A stretch of 64,000 nt of DNA from Bifidobacteriaceae bacterium (GCA_022650895.1 JALCQC010000001.1:1-64000); one strand, 5' to 3'; shown: positions 22,570 through 31,103, counted from the first letter of the stretch. Notes: generated from the sequence alone by a model not told the origin. A program made the numbers and translations.

Positions 22570-23745
22570 GTGACGGATTCATCAACTTCAGTGATGGCAG
22601 ACGAGAAAAAGACGATAGAATCCGCCATTTTCCAACGTCTTGGTCGCGTGATTGATCCCGAGCTCGGTCGTTCCATCACCGATCTCAAAATGATCACCGG
22701 CGTCGAAGCGACGCTGCGCACCGAGGACTCTGGCTACACATTGCCGGTACAGGCTGCTGAAGGCGAGCGAATCTACGACGTTACCATCACAGTGGAGCTC
22801 ACCGTCGCGGGATGCCCTCTCACTGAACGAATTCTCAACGACATCACTGCCGCCGTCACCACGTACCCGGGCGCCATGCTCATCCCAAAGGTCAGCGTTT
22901 CCTCGATGAGTCAGGAGAAGCTCACCGGCCTCGTTGCCGAGCTGAAGGCGGCTCGAAGACAGAATCCCTTCTCGAATTCGCACTCGAAGACGAAAATCTT
23001 CGCCGTCGTCTCCGGAAAAGGCGGGGTGGGGAAGTCTTCGGTGAGTGCAAACCTCGCTGCAACCCTTGCGGCACTTGGCTATGACACCGCTGCCATTGAC
23101 GCTGACATCTATGGTTTCTCGCTTCCCAACCTGTTCGGCGTGCGTTCGCAACCCACAAATCTCGACGGAATGCTGATGCCCGTGACCGCTTGGGGCGTGA
23201 AGCTGATGTCCATCGGCATGTTCGCGGGCACCGACAAGGCGATTCTGTGGCGTGGTCCACGATTGCAACGCTCACTCCAACAATTCCTTTCCGATGTGTG
23301 GTGGGGCACTCCGGACGTTCTCGTGCTTGACCTTGCTCCGGGAACCGGCGACATGGCCATCTCGGTGGCGCAGATGCTTCCGAACGCCGAGCTCATCGTC
23401 GTGACGACCCCCCAGCCCTCCGCCTCCGAGATCGCGGTTCGCGCAGGTCTCATATCGTTGCAACTGCCCGGACACGTTCGGGGAGTGGTCGAAAACATGT
23501 CGTGGTATGAACACGGCGGCGAGCGGTTGCATATCTTCGGAGAAGGCGGTGGTGAGAGGGTCGCACAAAAGCTCACGGACTCGGTTGGCTATGAGGTGCC
23601 GTTGCTCGGCCAGTTGCCACTCGAAACCGAAATTCGTACTGATGCCGAAGCCGGGCGACCTGCCGTGCTGCGCGAGGATGGTTCCCTTGACGATTCTGAG
23701 ATTGCGCGGACCTTCACAAACATCGCCACGCATCTGATGGCGTAA
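22570..23745 (+). CDS. apbC: Mrp/ApbC-family iron-sulfur cluster carrier ATPase
   Basis: This P-loop NTPase of the Mrp/NBP35 group is expected to bind and transfer Fe-S clusters to apo-proteins in the cytoplasm. An N-terminal MIP18/DUF59 domain (about residues 10-115, VIDPELGRSITDLKMI) precedes the deviant Walker A SGKGGVGKSS (148-157) and the MinD-like core. I placed the start at GTG 22570, 9 nt after AAAGGA; ATG 22561 lies directly against that site and ATG 22594 is another option. The frame is open upstream to 22519 without support. It is separated from the exonuclease gene by about 150 nt in which I see no clear hairpin, and converges on an ABC permease gene. Confidence 0.92.
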   Translation: MTDSSTSVMADEKKTIESAIFQRLGRVIDPELGRSITDLKMITGVEATLRTEDSGYTLPVQAAEGERIYDVTITVELTVAGCPLTERILNDITAAVTTYPGAMLIPKVSVSSMSQEKLTGLVAELKAARRQNPFSNSHSKTKIFAVVSGKGGVGKSSVSANLAATLAALGYDTAAIDADIYGFSLPNLFGVRSQPTNLDGMLMPVTAWGVKLMSIGMFAGTDKAILWRGPRLQRSLQQFLSDVWWGTPDVLVLDLAPGTGDMAISVAQMLPNAELIVVTTPQPSASEIAVRAGLISLQLPGHVRGVVENMSWYEHGGERLHIFGEGGGERVAQKLTDSVGYEVPLLGQLPLETEIRTDAEAGRPAVLREDGSLDDSEIARTFTNIATHLMA

Positions 23746-23828
23746 TTGTTGTGGCGTTGGCGGGTGTTGCGGGGTGTTGTGGTGGTCAGAGTCGATGTCG
23801 GTTGTGTCTGTGCGCTGGGTGCGGTGCC

Positions 23829-24506
23829 TCAGTATTCGCGATGATCGAGAATGTGAAGCGACGTCAGAAATGATGCGACGAGTTCGATGGCAAGCCCTGC
23901 AGCGAGGATCAGTTTTACCAGCGTGCCATTGACGAGGCACCACGCACCTATCCGTTGAATGATGATCGACCAATCAATGGGGAGCGCAGTGAGAAGGAAT
24001 GGTGCCAGGATCACGGCGAACATGACGACAGACATTGCTGCCCCCGCCTTTGAAATATCGATCTTGTAGAAGAGCGGAATAAGAATGCCTCCGATGAACA
24101 GAATGACTCCGACAATCAGCATCGCAGTAGAAGCAACACTGCCCCAGCCTTTCTGCATGATAAGTGTGAGCAGGTAGCTCAGCCCCATCGACATCAATCC
24201 CATGAGGCAGACCGAGAGAAGGAAAATGTAGCGGCCGACCACCTGATGAAAACGGGATATGGGGATGAAACCGTTGATTTTCTGGTGATTGTCCAGTGAT
24301 TCGGAAAGTGCGGGGGAGATGCACATCATTGCGCACATGAGGCAGATGAAGATCGAACATATCCAGCCCGCAGACCCTTCCGATTTGATGTTTCGGAGAA
24401 GGAAGGCGGCCACTACCAGTTGAGTGACTACGTTGATAAGCATCGCCTTCAAAGGGTAGTAGGTGCGGATGGCGTCAAGTCTGACTTGTAACAGGGCCGA
24501 TTTCAA
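23829..24506 (-). CDS. ABC-2-type permease of YtrA-regulated exporter
   Basis: This 225-residue integral membrane protein has about six hydrophobic segments. It is the permease partner of the ATPase just upstream on the same strand, with which it shares a 4-bp ATGA overlap. It is the last gene of a GntR(YtrA)-ATPase-permease operon, a layout often linked to response to cell-wall antibiotics or peptides in Gram-positive bacteria. The substrate is unknown. The 83 nt between its stop and the convergent apbC are G/T-rich (plus strand) and show no perfect terminator. Confidence 0.86.
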   Translation of the reverse strand: MKSALLQVRLDAIRTYYPLKAMLINVVTQLVVAAFLLRNIKSEGSAGWICSIFICLMCAMMCISPALSESLDNHQKINGFIPISRFHQVVGRYIFLLSVCLMGLMSMGLSYLLTLIMQKGWGSVASTAMLIVGVILFIGGILIPLFYKIDISKAGAAMSVVMFAVILAPFLLTALPIDWSIIIQRIGAWCLVNGTLVKLILAAGLAIELVASFLTSLHILDHREY

Positions 24507-25564
24507 CGGAGGCCTCCTTGTGAGTTGCCTTCAGAAACAGAAGCAGAGGCGGTGGAGATATTGGAGACACTGGAGCCGCCGGCGACACCGGAGATGCCGG
24601 GGATATCGGAGGTCCCGGAGCCAGTAGTGACGGGTGGTCGCTTCAGATTGGTGAACCGCAGAATGTCTTCGATGCTTGGTTTCTCAACGATGAGGGAGGG
24701 ATCATCCATGATTTTCATGGCGTGTGCATCCTGGATGCGTAGCATCGCGTAGAAGCCTGTCGAATGAAGATCGAGGCCCACGGCTTCTCTGCGGACCTGT
24801 GGACCCAGATCGGCCGGTCCTCCTTGCACCAAAGTGAAAGAGTCCTCGAATTCGTCTTTTGGCCCCGTGTAGAAAAGCTGACCATGGGTAACGTACACGA
24901 TGAAATCGGCAGTGTGTTCCAAGTCGCTGGTGATGTGTGTGGAGAAGAGAACGGTGTGTTCTCCATCGCTGACGTAGTCACGAAAGATGTTCATGAGCTC
25001 GTCACGGGCAATGACATCGAGCCCGCTTGTTGGCTCGTCCAGAATCAGCAGCTTGGCATCGTGGCTGAGGGCAAGTGCCAAGTGAAGTTTTATCTGCATA
25101 CCGCGCGAAAGCTGCTTGATCCGCTTTGTGCGATCGAGGTTAAAGCGGTCGGCATATTCCTCAAAAAGCGTGTGATTCCAGTTGTCGTAAAGCCTTCCGA
25201 TGGCATATTCGGCATCCTTGACTCTCCACTGTGGGTACAGGACGTTGGAATCAAAGACGACGCCGAGCTGTTGCTTGATGGCTTCCTCATCGGCAACTGC
25301 GTCTTTCCCTAGAATCTCGAGATCTCCGGAGTCTCGGTGAACCATGTTGAGAAGCAGCTTGATGATCGTCGATTTTCCGGCGCCGTTGGGGCCGATCAGT
25401 CCGGTGATATAACCCTGCGGTATGTCGAAAGTGATGTCATCGAGAGTGAAGCGAGGGTAACGCTTGGTGAGGTTGCTCGCGCGTACTGCCATCGGTATTG
25501 GCTCCTGTGGAGGATCCGTTCTTATGTACATTCCGTTTCTGTTCATGGTTTGTTCTTGGTTCAT
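24503..25564 (-). CDS. ABC transporter ATP-binding protein (YtrA operon)
   Basis: This 353-residue ATPase carries Walker A GPNGAGKST, the signature LSRGMQ, Walker B LLILDEPTSGLD and the switch His in FSTHITSD. Residues about 30-240 form the nucleotide-binding domain. A C-terminal extension of about 110 residues ends in a Gly/Ser/Thr-rich low-complexity tail. The ATG overlaps the stop of the GntR gene as TGA/ATGA, with an AAGGA site ahead. A few N-terminal residues (MNQEQTMNRNGMY) give a second possible Met. It probably energises the 24506-23829 permease under control of the GntR repressor. Confidence 0.9.
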   Translation of the reverse strand: MNQEQTMNRNGMYIRTDPPQEPIPMAVRASNLTKRYPRFTLDDITFDIPQGYITGLIGPNGAGKSTIIKLLLNMVHRDSGDLEILGKDAVADEEAIKQQLGVVFDSNVLYPQWRVKDAEYAIGRLYDNWNHTLFEEYADRFNLDRTKRIKQLSRGMQIKLHLALALSHDAKLLILDEPTSGLDVIARDELMNIFRDYVSDGEHTVLFSTHITSDLEHTADFIVYVTHGQLFYTGPKDEFEDSFTLVQGGPADLGPQVRREAVGLDLHSTGFYAMLRIQDAHAMKIMDDPSLIVEKPSIEDILRFTNLKRPPVTTGSGTSDIPGISGVAGGSSVSNISTASASVSEGNSQGGLR

Positions 25565-25938
25565 GCTTTGTCCTTGTAGGCGTTATCAAGAATCCGATGG
25601 AGCTCGTCAATACCCATGCCCGCTGCCTTTGCGTTCTCGGCCGCGCTTTTCAAGGCTTCGGTGGCTCGTTGTGCGAACTGGCGGCGCATGACATCGCTTC
25701 CGGTACTCGTCACGAAGCTGCCCTTGCCCTGAACGTTGCGGATGATTCCTTCCGCCGCCAGCTCGTTGTAGGCGCGGGTGACGGTGAGGACGGAGATGCG
25801 CAGTTCCTTGGCGAGTGAGCGGAGTGAGGGGAGTACCTCTCCTTCGCTGAGCTCTCCGGTCAGGATGGCGGAACGGATCTGTGTTTTGATCTGCTCGTAA
25901 ATCGGTGTTCCTGACACAGATGAAATGATCAGTTTCAA
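25561..25938 (-). CDS. YtrA-subfamily GntR repressor
   Basis: This short GntR regulator (125 residues) has an N-terminal winged helix (TPIYEQIKTQIRSAIL; LPSLRSLAKELRISVLTV) and only a small C-terminal helical dimerisation part, as in YtrA-type repressors of ABC transporter operons. The frame is open upstream to a TTG at 26022, but that codon lies in the -35 hexamer of the predicted promoter. I therefore place the start at TTG 25938, which gives the usual MKLIISSVSGTPIYEQ beginning of the family. The ribosome-binding site is weak. It is the first gene of the operon and is expected to repress it. Confidence 0.86.
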   Translation of the reverse strand: MKLIISSVSGTPIYEQIKTQIRSAILTGELSEGEVLPSLRSLAKELRISVLTVTRAYNELAAEGIIRNVQGKGSFVTSTGSDVMRRQFAQRATEALKSAAENAKAAGMGIDELHRILDNAYKDKA

Positions 25939-25975
25939 TCGATGTGTCCATTCATTGTTGTGTGGCAGTTCAGCT

Positions 25976-26022
25976 GTATAACTGTTATGCAGAACTATAT
26001 AACAGCTATAACAGTTGTGCAA
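25976..26022 (-). promoter_or_regulatory. Promoter and operator of the YtrA-ABC operon
   Basis: On the minus strand TTGCAC (26017-26022) and TATAGT (25994-25999) are 17 nt apart, a good vegetative promoter. A perfect 9-bp inverted repeat, AACTGTTAT (25980-25988) with ATAACAGTT (26008-26016), brackets the -10 region, and a further TATAACAG-like half-site overlaps the spacer. This matches what is expected of a GntR-family autorepressor site. Confidence 0.7.
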
Positions 26023-26048
26023 TACGGCGCGTCAAGGTGTGTGGAATC

Positions 26049-27749
26049 CTAGCGAAGCTCCACAGTGAGTGTGCTATTTCCGGTTGGCGATTGGCCGGCC
26101 CGTGCGAGGTTCCACGTCATGGAAGTGCAGGTGTCGAGGAAGGAGCTGTCATGCGAGACCAGAATCAGAGCGCCCGGGAAAGACTGCATGGCGCGGCCCA
26201 ATGCCTGGAGGGAATGGAGATCCAGATGGTTCGTCGGCTCGTCCATCATGAGGAGTTCCGGCTCATCGACCACGATTCCCAAGCACAACAGCAGTTTGCG
26301 CAACTCTCCCGGAGAGGGAGCCTCACCGGCGAGAAGACGATCGGGATCTGAGTTGAGCTGTGCCACCCCACTGAGCACCCGTGCGCGCTGATGCGGATTC
26401 AACGTGGCAAGCCGTGTGAAGGCTCGCTGTTCGTCTGCATCTGTCGTCTCCTGTGGAATGAACAGCAGTGACAGGGGAGCGCTACCGGCAGCGGCGGATC
26501 GCTCGTTGTCCCTGTCGACACTGCGCTTGATGGCTTCGATGAGCGTTGTTTTCCCCGTTCCGTTGGGCCCGCGGACACCGATGTGATCGCGCGGACCGAC
26601 GCTGAGCTCGGGGATGATAAGACCGGCCTGCTGTTTCGCTGGCAGTTGCTTCTCCGGGAGCTGTTTCTCAGAAGCCTGTTCCTGCTGCCCGGGTGTGTTG
26701 GGCGAGCTGGCAGAGTCAGATGAATCGGTAGCTGAGTGGCCAAAGACAAGTTTCTGAGCCCTCATATGGACGAGTTCTCTGCGATGGCTTGGCTGCGCCT
26801 CAAGGAACAGTTCGCCATCGTAGCGTTTGGCTGCTGTCTCTATCGTTTCAAGACGCTGCTGCGCCGCTGTGACCTGTGTGTCAATACGTGCGCTCGCCGC
26901 GCCCGCTCGCCCATCCTTGCCGGTATAAATTGCCATGCCACGTTTTGCAAGGGCATCATGGTCTTTGGGGTCGATTTTGTCCCCTCTGCGCTTTTGTGCT
27001 GCTTGTGCCGCCTCGTGATGGCGTTCCGCCTTCACCTCGTTGAGACGAAGCGCAGTCCGGCGTGCATTTTTTAGTTCTCTTGCCTCGGAAAGATTTGTTC
27101 TCGACTGTTCCTGCAACGCCTGTGAGTAATTGCCGCGGCGTGCGACGAGGACCGTGCGGTTTCCACCGCTGGCGTGGCGGCGTTCAAAGAAGAGACAGCG
27201 ATCCGCGACGGCATCCAGTAGAGCTACATCGTGGCTGACAAGAATTCCGATTCCGAGAAATCGTTGCGCCGCCATGGCGATTGCCGTTCGTGTGGGAGCA
27301 TCGACGTGATTGGTGGGTTCATCAAGCACCAGAAGATCTGGGCGCTCCGCCAGGGCGCAAGCGATCTGAAGTCGCTTCTTCTCCCCGCCCGAAAGCGAGT
27401 CATAGCGCCAGGGCCAATCGTCACCGATGCCGAGCAAATCGCGAAGTTCAAGAGTTTCAGCGCTCCAATCATTGGTGAAGTCCTCGAGATTGCGTGGATG
27501 TTCAGCCGTATCCTGTGGGCAATATGCGGTGATGAGATTTCCCGGCGCTGGGGAGACAGTGCCCGAATCTGGCTGGAGCTGTCCCAGCGCGATGCGAGCC
27601 AAAGTGGTTTTGCCTATTCCATTGTCTCCGAGTATGGCGGTCCACCCTCGTGCGAAGGTGGCGTTGACGGATTCAAATACCGGTTCTTCCGCATCCGAGT
27701 AGGCATAGGTGAGGTTGGTGAGGCTGATTTGGGTAAAGTTCGTTTTCAT
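26049..27749 (-). CDS. ABC-F family ATPase
   Basis: This 566-residue soluble protein has two ABC ATPase domains and no membrane segments, the mark of ABC-F proteins that act on the ribosome. The first half has Walker A LGDNGIGKTT, signature LSGGEKKRLQ and Walker B LLVLDEPTNHVD. The second has GPNGTGKTT, a divergent signature (PSPGELRKL in place of LSGGE) and LLMMDEPTNHLD. A basic, Ala/Arg-rich linker joins them. ATG 27749 was chosen because AGGAGA lies 5 nt ahead. The long leader with a small ORF and hairpins is typical of inducible antibiotic-resistance ABC-F genes, so a ribosome-protection role is possible. The sequence alone cannot separate this from a housekeeping translation factor. Confidence 0.85.
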   Translation of the reverse strand: MKTNFTQISLTNLTYAYSDAEEPVFESVNATFARGWTAILGDNGIGKTTLARIALGQLQPDSGTVSPAPGNLITAYCPQDTAEHPRNLEDFTNDWSAETLELRDLLGIGDDWPWRYDSLSGGEKKRLQIACALAERPDLLVLDEPTNHVDAPTRTAIAMAAQRFLGIGILVSHDVALLDAVADRCLFFERRHASGGNRTVLVARRGNYSQALQEQSRTNLSEARELKNARRTALRLNEVKAERHHEAAQAAQKRRGDKIDPKDHDALAKRGMAIYTGKDGRAGAASARIDTQVTAAQQRLETIETAAKRYDGELFLEAQPSHRRELVHMRAQKLVFGHSATDSSDSASSPNTPGQQEQASEKQLPEKQLPAKQQAGLIIPELSVGPRDHIGVRGPNGTGKTTLIEAIKRSVDRDNERSAAAGSAPLSLLFIPQETTDADEQRAFTRLATLNPHQRARVLSGVAQLNSDPDRLLAGEAPSPGELRKLLLCLGIVVDEPELLMMDEPTNHLDLHSLQALGRAMQSFPGALILVSHDSSFLDTCTSMTWNLARAGQSPTGNSTLTVELR

Positions 27750-27894
27750 GAGGTCTCCTGACGCACGGTGAATCATCGATGATCGTGTGCGAACCCTCTT
27801 CCGACAACGGAAGTGGTGGCATGCGGAAGGTACGCGCGCAACGAATTGGTGCATGCATCCCATGTCACTGTGGGTTCAGAGAGAAATCCTCAAG
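27750..27894 (-). promoter_or_regulatory. Structured leader of the ABC-F gene
   Basis: Between a small upstream ORF and the ABC-F start, the minus-strand RNA can form a tight CTTCCG-TTGT-CGGAAG hairpin. It can also form a stem CGCAC/GTGCG with the palindrome ATCATCGATGAT inside, ending 2 nt before the AGGAGA ribosome-binding site. Further upstream are two GCATGC copies that can pair. No U-tract follows, so any control is more likely translational than by termination. Confidence 0.4.
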
Positions 27895-27969
27895 TCAGGC
27901 CTTTCGACGAATGAATAACGGAGGCCCGAGCCCGGTGTGACCGATAGCTGTTGCCTCGCTGGCCACCAT
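27895..27969 (-). CDS. Possible 24-codon leader peptide upstream of ABC-F
   Basis: On the minus strand an ATG at 27969 opens a 24-codon frame ending with TGA at 27895-27897; the peptide ends in FIRRKA. It precedes the ABC-F start by about 145 nt. Resistance ABC-F and erm genes often have such leader ORFs, which stall ribosomes in the presence of a drug, and charged motifs near the C-terminus are common in them. No good ribosome-binding site is visible, so the call is tentative. Confidence 0.3.
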   Translation of the reverse strand: MVASEATAIGHTGLGPPLFIRRKA

Positions 27970-28235
27970 AGCACACGAGGAACGGAGTGATGGCAGGATT
28001 CTTTCTGGGCATTGTGCAGTTGACATCGCGGTTGTGCGGCATATTTCTCTGTAACTCGAAGCAAAGCGAGCATTTCCATCGTCAAGTTCAACGATCTCGA
28101 AGCGGATTCATTGAAACATGCCGCACGACCGCGATCTCGACGTCGTCAGGTTACTTCTTTGCCCGAGTTTCTCCGGGTTATCCACAAATATCGGATTCTT
28201 CCCGCTATGAATGTCGAGCTGAATACCGTGAAGAC

Positions 28236-29105
28236 ATGGAAGGTAATTTTTTGTCGCGTGGACAGCTGATGAGCGAGGAAGTCGCGCGATGCATTGAGAT
28301 GAGCAGCCGATCTCGGCAGGAATTGACCTTTTGTCTTTTGACTGCGCTGCGGCTCCACGGATTTGAGGAACCGAGAGAAATGGTGCTGCGGCGTGATCGC
28401 GTGCACATCCTCTCAGCATCCCGAAGTGAGAGATCGAGGATCAGCTCAGCCGACTACCATTTCCTGAATTCCCGGGTTTTCACGGAGATTGTGAGCTATG
28501 CAGGCATCGATATTCGGGTGACGGATCCGATTTCAACCTGCATCCACATGGCACAGTTCTGCACGAGGGAGGAGATCACAGTTCTCTTTGACCAGCTTCT
28601 TCGCAGGCATCAGAAGAACAAGATGAGCGACTATCGGGAGTTGGAAGAGAGAATTTCCTCTCTTCCGCCACAGGTCAATGGTTCGAAAAGGGCCCGGTGG
28701 GCGTGGCGGCACTGCCGGATGAATACGGATTCATCGATGGAGACGAGGCTCCGGCTCATTCTTGAAGCAGCGAGATTCCCGACTCCGGAGGTGAATCCGC
28801 ACTTTGTTGGCAAGACGGGTCAATATGACTTTTACATGGATCTTGCATATTGCTCTCTGGCGATTGCTTTCGAATATCAAGGCGTGGAATTTCATACGGG
28901 TGAATCGTGGTTGACACAGGATTCCATGAAAGCAATTGCTTTCATGAATTCAGGTGGCCTCATTATTCCAGTGACAAAGGAGCAGCTCTCCGACGAGAGC
29001 ATGAAAAAGAGGCTCATTGACACGGTTCGTAGCCTTCGTCGTCAGAGAATGCGACTTTCGGGACGTCAGAGAGCCGGTTATGCTGCATTATTCGAAAAGA
29101 CATGA
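28236..29105 (+). CDS. DUF559-like / AbiEi-related protein with Vsr-type endonuclease fold
   Basis: This protein resembles a broad actinobacterial family with an N-terminal AbiEi-like region (LLTALRLHGFEEPREMVLRRDRVHIL, shortened here as TALRLHG) and a C-terminal DUF559/Vsr-like nuclease-fold domain. The C-terminal part contains ETRLRLILEAARFPTPEVNP and FYMDLAYCSLAIAFEYQG, in which Asp and Glu/Gln sit at catalytic-like positions. Function is not established for the family. The frame is open from 27987, but its first 80 codons look non-conserved and rich in Ser, Arg and Cys. I favour ATG 28236 (289 residues), while ATG 27990 with GAGG upstream remains possible. It is divergent from the ABC-F gene. 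Confidence 0.68.
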   Translation: MEGNFLSRGQLMSEEVARCIEMSSRSRQELTFCLLTALRLHGFEEPREMVLRRDRVHILSASRSERSRISSADYHFLNSRVFTEIVSYAGIDIRVTDPISTCIHMAQFCTREEITVLFDQLLRRHQKNKMSDYRELEERISSLPPQVNGSKRARWAWRHCRMNTDSSMETRLRLILEAARFPTPEVNPHFVGKTGQYDFYMDLAYCSLAIAFEYQGVEFHTGESWLTQDSMKAIAFMNSGGLIIPVTKEQLSDESMKKRLIDTVRSLRRQRMRLSGRQRAGYAALFEKT

Positions 29106-29183
29106 AGTAGAACGGCAAAACCGATGACAATTTGACGTGTCATGCCGTGGTTTTGAAGGATTTGTCCGCACAACCGAGCAGAG

Positions 29184-29275
29184 GACGTTCTATCTCGAAA
29201 AGGCATAGGGACGTTCCACCACGAAAAAGAAGGTTGCATCCTGAAAAAGAAAATTCCGCCTTGAAAAGGATAAAA
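29184..29275. repeat. Four degenerate short tandem repeats before the glnA terminator
   Basis: Units resembling GACGTTCYAYCTCGAAAAG recur at about 29184, 29210, 29232 and 29252, each ending in GAAAAG or GAAAAAG. Period shrinks from 26 to 20 nt. They lie in the gap between the DUF559-like gene and glnA. Function is unknown. Confidence 0.5.
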
Positions 29276-29314
29276 AGAAAGCGGTTCAGTGCCGTCATGG
29301 CACTGAACCGCTTT
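29265..29314 (-). terminator. Intrinsic terminator of glnA
   Basis: A perfect 16-bp stem pairs 29278-29293 with 29299-29314 around a 5-nt loop. On the minus strand it is followed by a T-rich tract (TTTCTTTTTAT), making a strong terminator for the leftward glnA transcript. It could also stop the rightward DUF559-like transcript. Confidence 0.92.
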
Positions 29315-29351
29315 CCTCATTATCCTTAGCGGTGGGACCGCTGATCAGATA

Positions 29352-30788
29352 TCAGATGTGGAAATACATCTCATATTCCTTCGGAGTCGGAAGCTGACGA
29401 ATTGCATCAATTTCGTCGCGCTTGAGGTCAATCCAAGTCTGGATGAGATCAGGAGTGAACACGTTTCCGGCAGAGAGGAACTCGTTGTCGTTCTCGAGGG
29501 CGTTGATGGCCTCAGCGAGAGAACCGGGAACCTGCTTTACCTTGTCATGCTCTTCCGGAGGAAGCTCGTAGAGATCCTTATCAATGGGATCCGGCGGCTC
29601 GATGTGGTTCTGAATGCCGTCGAGGCCAGCCATCAGCTGAGCGGAGAAGGCAAGGAACGGGTTGCAGCTTGGATCCGGAGCACGGAATTCGATGCGCTTG
29701 GCGGCAGGAGAGTCACCCGCGATCGGAATGCGAATGGCGGCGGAGCGGTTGCGTGCCGAATACACGAGGTTGACTGGCGCTTCGAAGCCAGGAACCAGGC
29801 GGTGGTACGAGTTCGTCGTCGGATTGGTGAAGGCCAGTACCGAGGACGCGTGCTTGATGAGGCCGCCAATGTACCAACGGGCAATGTCGGAGAGACCGCC
29901 ATATCCCTGCTCGGAATAGAAGAGCGGGACGCCGTCCTTCCACAGTGACTGATGGCAGTGCATTCCTGTGCCGTTGTCGCCAGCGAGAGGCTTTGGCATG
30001 AAGGTTGCTGCCTTGCCTGCCTGAGCTGCGGTCTGGTGAATCACGTACTTGTACTTCATCAGGTCGTCGCCCGCGTGGGTCAGGGTGTTGTAGCGGTAGT
30101 TGATTTCCTGCTGGCCAGCGCCACCGACTTCGTGATGGTGACGCTCAAGGGTGAGGCCGACCTTCATGAGGTTTGCCACCATGTCGTCACGCAGTTCTTC
30201 GGTGTGATCGATAGGAGCGACAGGGAAATAGCCACCCTTGACGGAGTTCTTGAATCCGATGTTCGGGGTTCCGTCTTCTTCGGTTTCGCGACCGGTGTTC
30301 CACGGAGCCTCGATGGAATCGACTTCATAGAAGGAGCGACGCATGGAGTTTTCGTAGCGCACCTTGTCGAAGACGAAGAACTCGGCCTCGGGGGCGAATG
30401 AAGCGGTATCCGCAATGCCCGTTGACTTGAGGTATGCCTCAGCCTTTGTGGCAACTTGGCGAGGATCGCGCGAATACGGTTCATCGGTGAACGGATCGAC
30501 GATGGAGAACGCAACGTTCAAAGTCTTGTGTTTGCGGAAGGGATCCACATAAGCGGTTTCCAAATCTGGAATCAGCTTCATGTCGGATTCATTGATGGAT
30601 TGGAAGCCTTTGACAGAGGAGCCGTCGAAGGCAACCCCGTCGGAGAAGGCCTCCTTCAAGAACTCTGCTGCCGGAAGCGTCATTTGCTGCTGAACGCCGA
30701 TGAGATCGGTGAAACGTACCGAAACGAATTCGATACCTTCTTGATTGATGACGGCCTCAGCGTCTGCCTGTGTCTTAATTGCAGTCAC
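29352..30788 (-). CDS. glnA: Glutamine synthetase type I
   Basis: GlnA makes glutamine from glutamate, ammonia and ATP and is the main ammonium-assimilation enzyme. The 478-residue protein has the GS beta-grasp N-terminus (FDGSSVKGF), metal and substrate regions such as EAEFFVFD and [10 protein letters not shown], and the KPLAGDNG loop. Tyr407 in LYELPPEE matches the adenylylation tyrosine of GSI-beta enzymes, so GlnE-type control is likely. The start is GTG 30788, preceded by AAGGAG. A strong terminator follows. A GTTAC-n6-GTTTC element about 75-90 nt upstream resembles an actinobacterial GlnR box. Confidence 0.97.
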   Translation of the reverse strand: MTAIKTQADAEAVINQEGIEFVSVRFTDLIGVQQQMTLPAAEFLKEAFSDGVAFDGSSVKGFQSINESDMKLIPDLETAYVDPFRKHKTLNVAFSIVDPFTDEPYSRDPRQVATKAEAYLKSTGIADTASFAPEAEFFVFDKVRYENSMRRSFYEVDSIEAPWNTGRETEEDGTPNIGFKNSVKGGYFPVAPIDHTEELRDDMVANLMKVGLTLERHHHEVGGAGQQEINYRYNTLTHAGDDLMKYKYVIHQTAAQAGKAATFMPKPLAGDNGTGMHCHQSLWKDGVPLFYSEQGYGGLSDIARWYIGGLIKHASSVLAFTNPTTNSYHRLVPGFEAPVNLVYSARNRSAAIRIPIAGDSPAAKRIEFRAPDPSCNPFLAFSAQLMAGLDGIQNHIEPPDPIDKDLYELPPEEHDKVKQVPGSLAEAINALENDNEFLSAGNVFTPDLIQTWIDLKRDEIDAIRQLPTPKEYEMYFHI

Positions 30789-30860
30789 TTACCGCTCCTT
30801 TCGTAGTCAACTTACAAACCACAAGTGTATGCGGGGTAATTTCCTGAACCCGTAAATTGG

Positions 30861-30876
30861 GTTACGAGCATGTTTC
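30861..30876 (-). promoter_or_regulatory. GlnR-like box upstream of glnA
   Basis: On the minus strand GAAAC-n6-GTAAC occurs at 30861-30876. This resembles the two half-sites (gTnAC and GAAAC, 6 nt apart) of the actinobacterial nitrogen regulator GlnR. It lies 73-88 nt upstream of the GTG. One such match can arise by chance. Confidence 0.35.
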
Positions 30877-30944
30877 AGTTGCAATAAGTGCGTTATTTCA
30901 ACGTTTCTGGGATTTGTAGCATTTGTGATCACGCCGGTGTGCGG

Positions 30945-31050
30945 ACAGGGGCGCAGAGGGCGACGGGGGGAGAGGCAGGGGAAAGGCGACGACAGGGAAA
31001 GGAGAAAAGAGATACAGCAAGGAAGGCACAAGGAATGCGCAAGGAAGATA
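30945..31050. other. Purine-rich tract between DUF4191 and glnA
   Basis: About 105 bp here are strongly purine-biased on the plus strand; in 30961-31020 I count 51 of 60 purines and a single T. No gene is supported on either strand; the open frame across it continues antisense through DUF4191. Confidence 0.5.
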
Positions 31051-31083
31051 TAAAAAAGAGGACCCGCCGTCAAGCGAGTCCTC
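31045..31083 (-). terminator. Intrinsic terminator of the DUF4191 gene
   Basis: On the minus strand GAGGAC-t-CGC pairs with GCG-g-GTCCTC (31058-31083), followed by TTTTTTAT, 20 nt after the DUF4191 stop codon. Confidence 0.9.
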
Positions 31084-31103
31084 AGAGTAACGAAGGAAGA
31101 GGA

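Noticed and set aside
25939-26022. N-terminal extension of the GntR repressor to TTG 26022
   Set aside because: The TTG is within the -35 hexamer and the extra residues translate the operator repeats.
29132-29329. 65-residue basic peptide frame after the DUF559-like gene
   Set aside because: Made from the degenerate repeats and the terminator stem; no ribosome-binding site.
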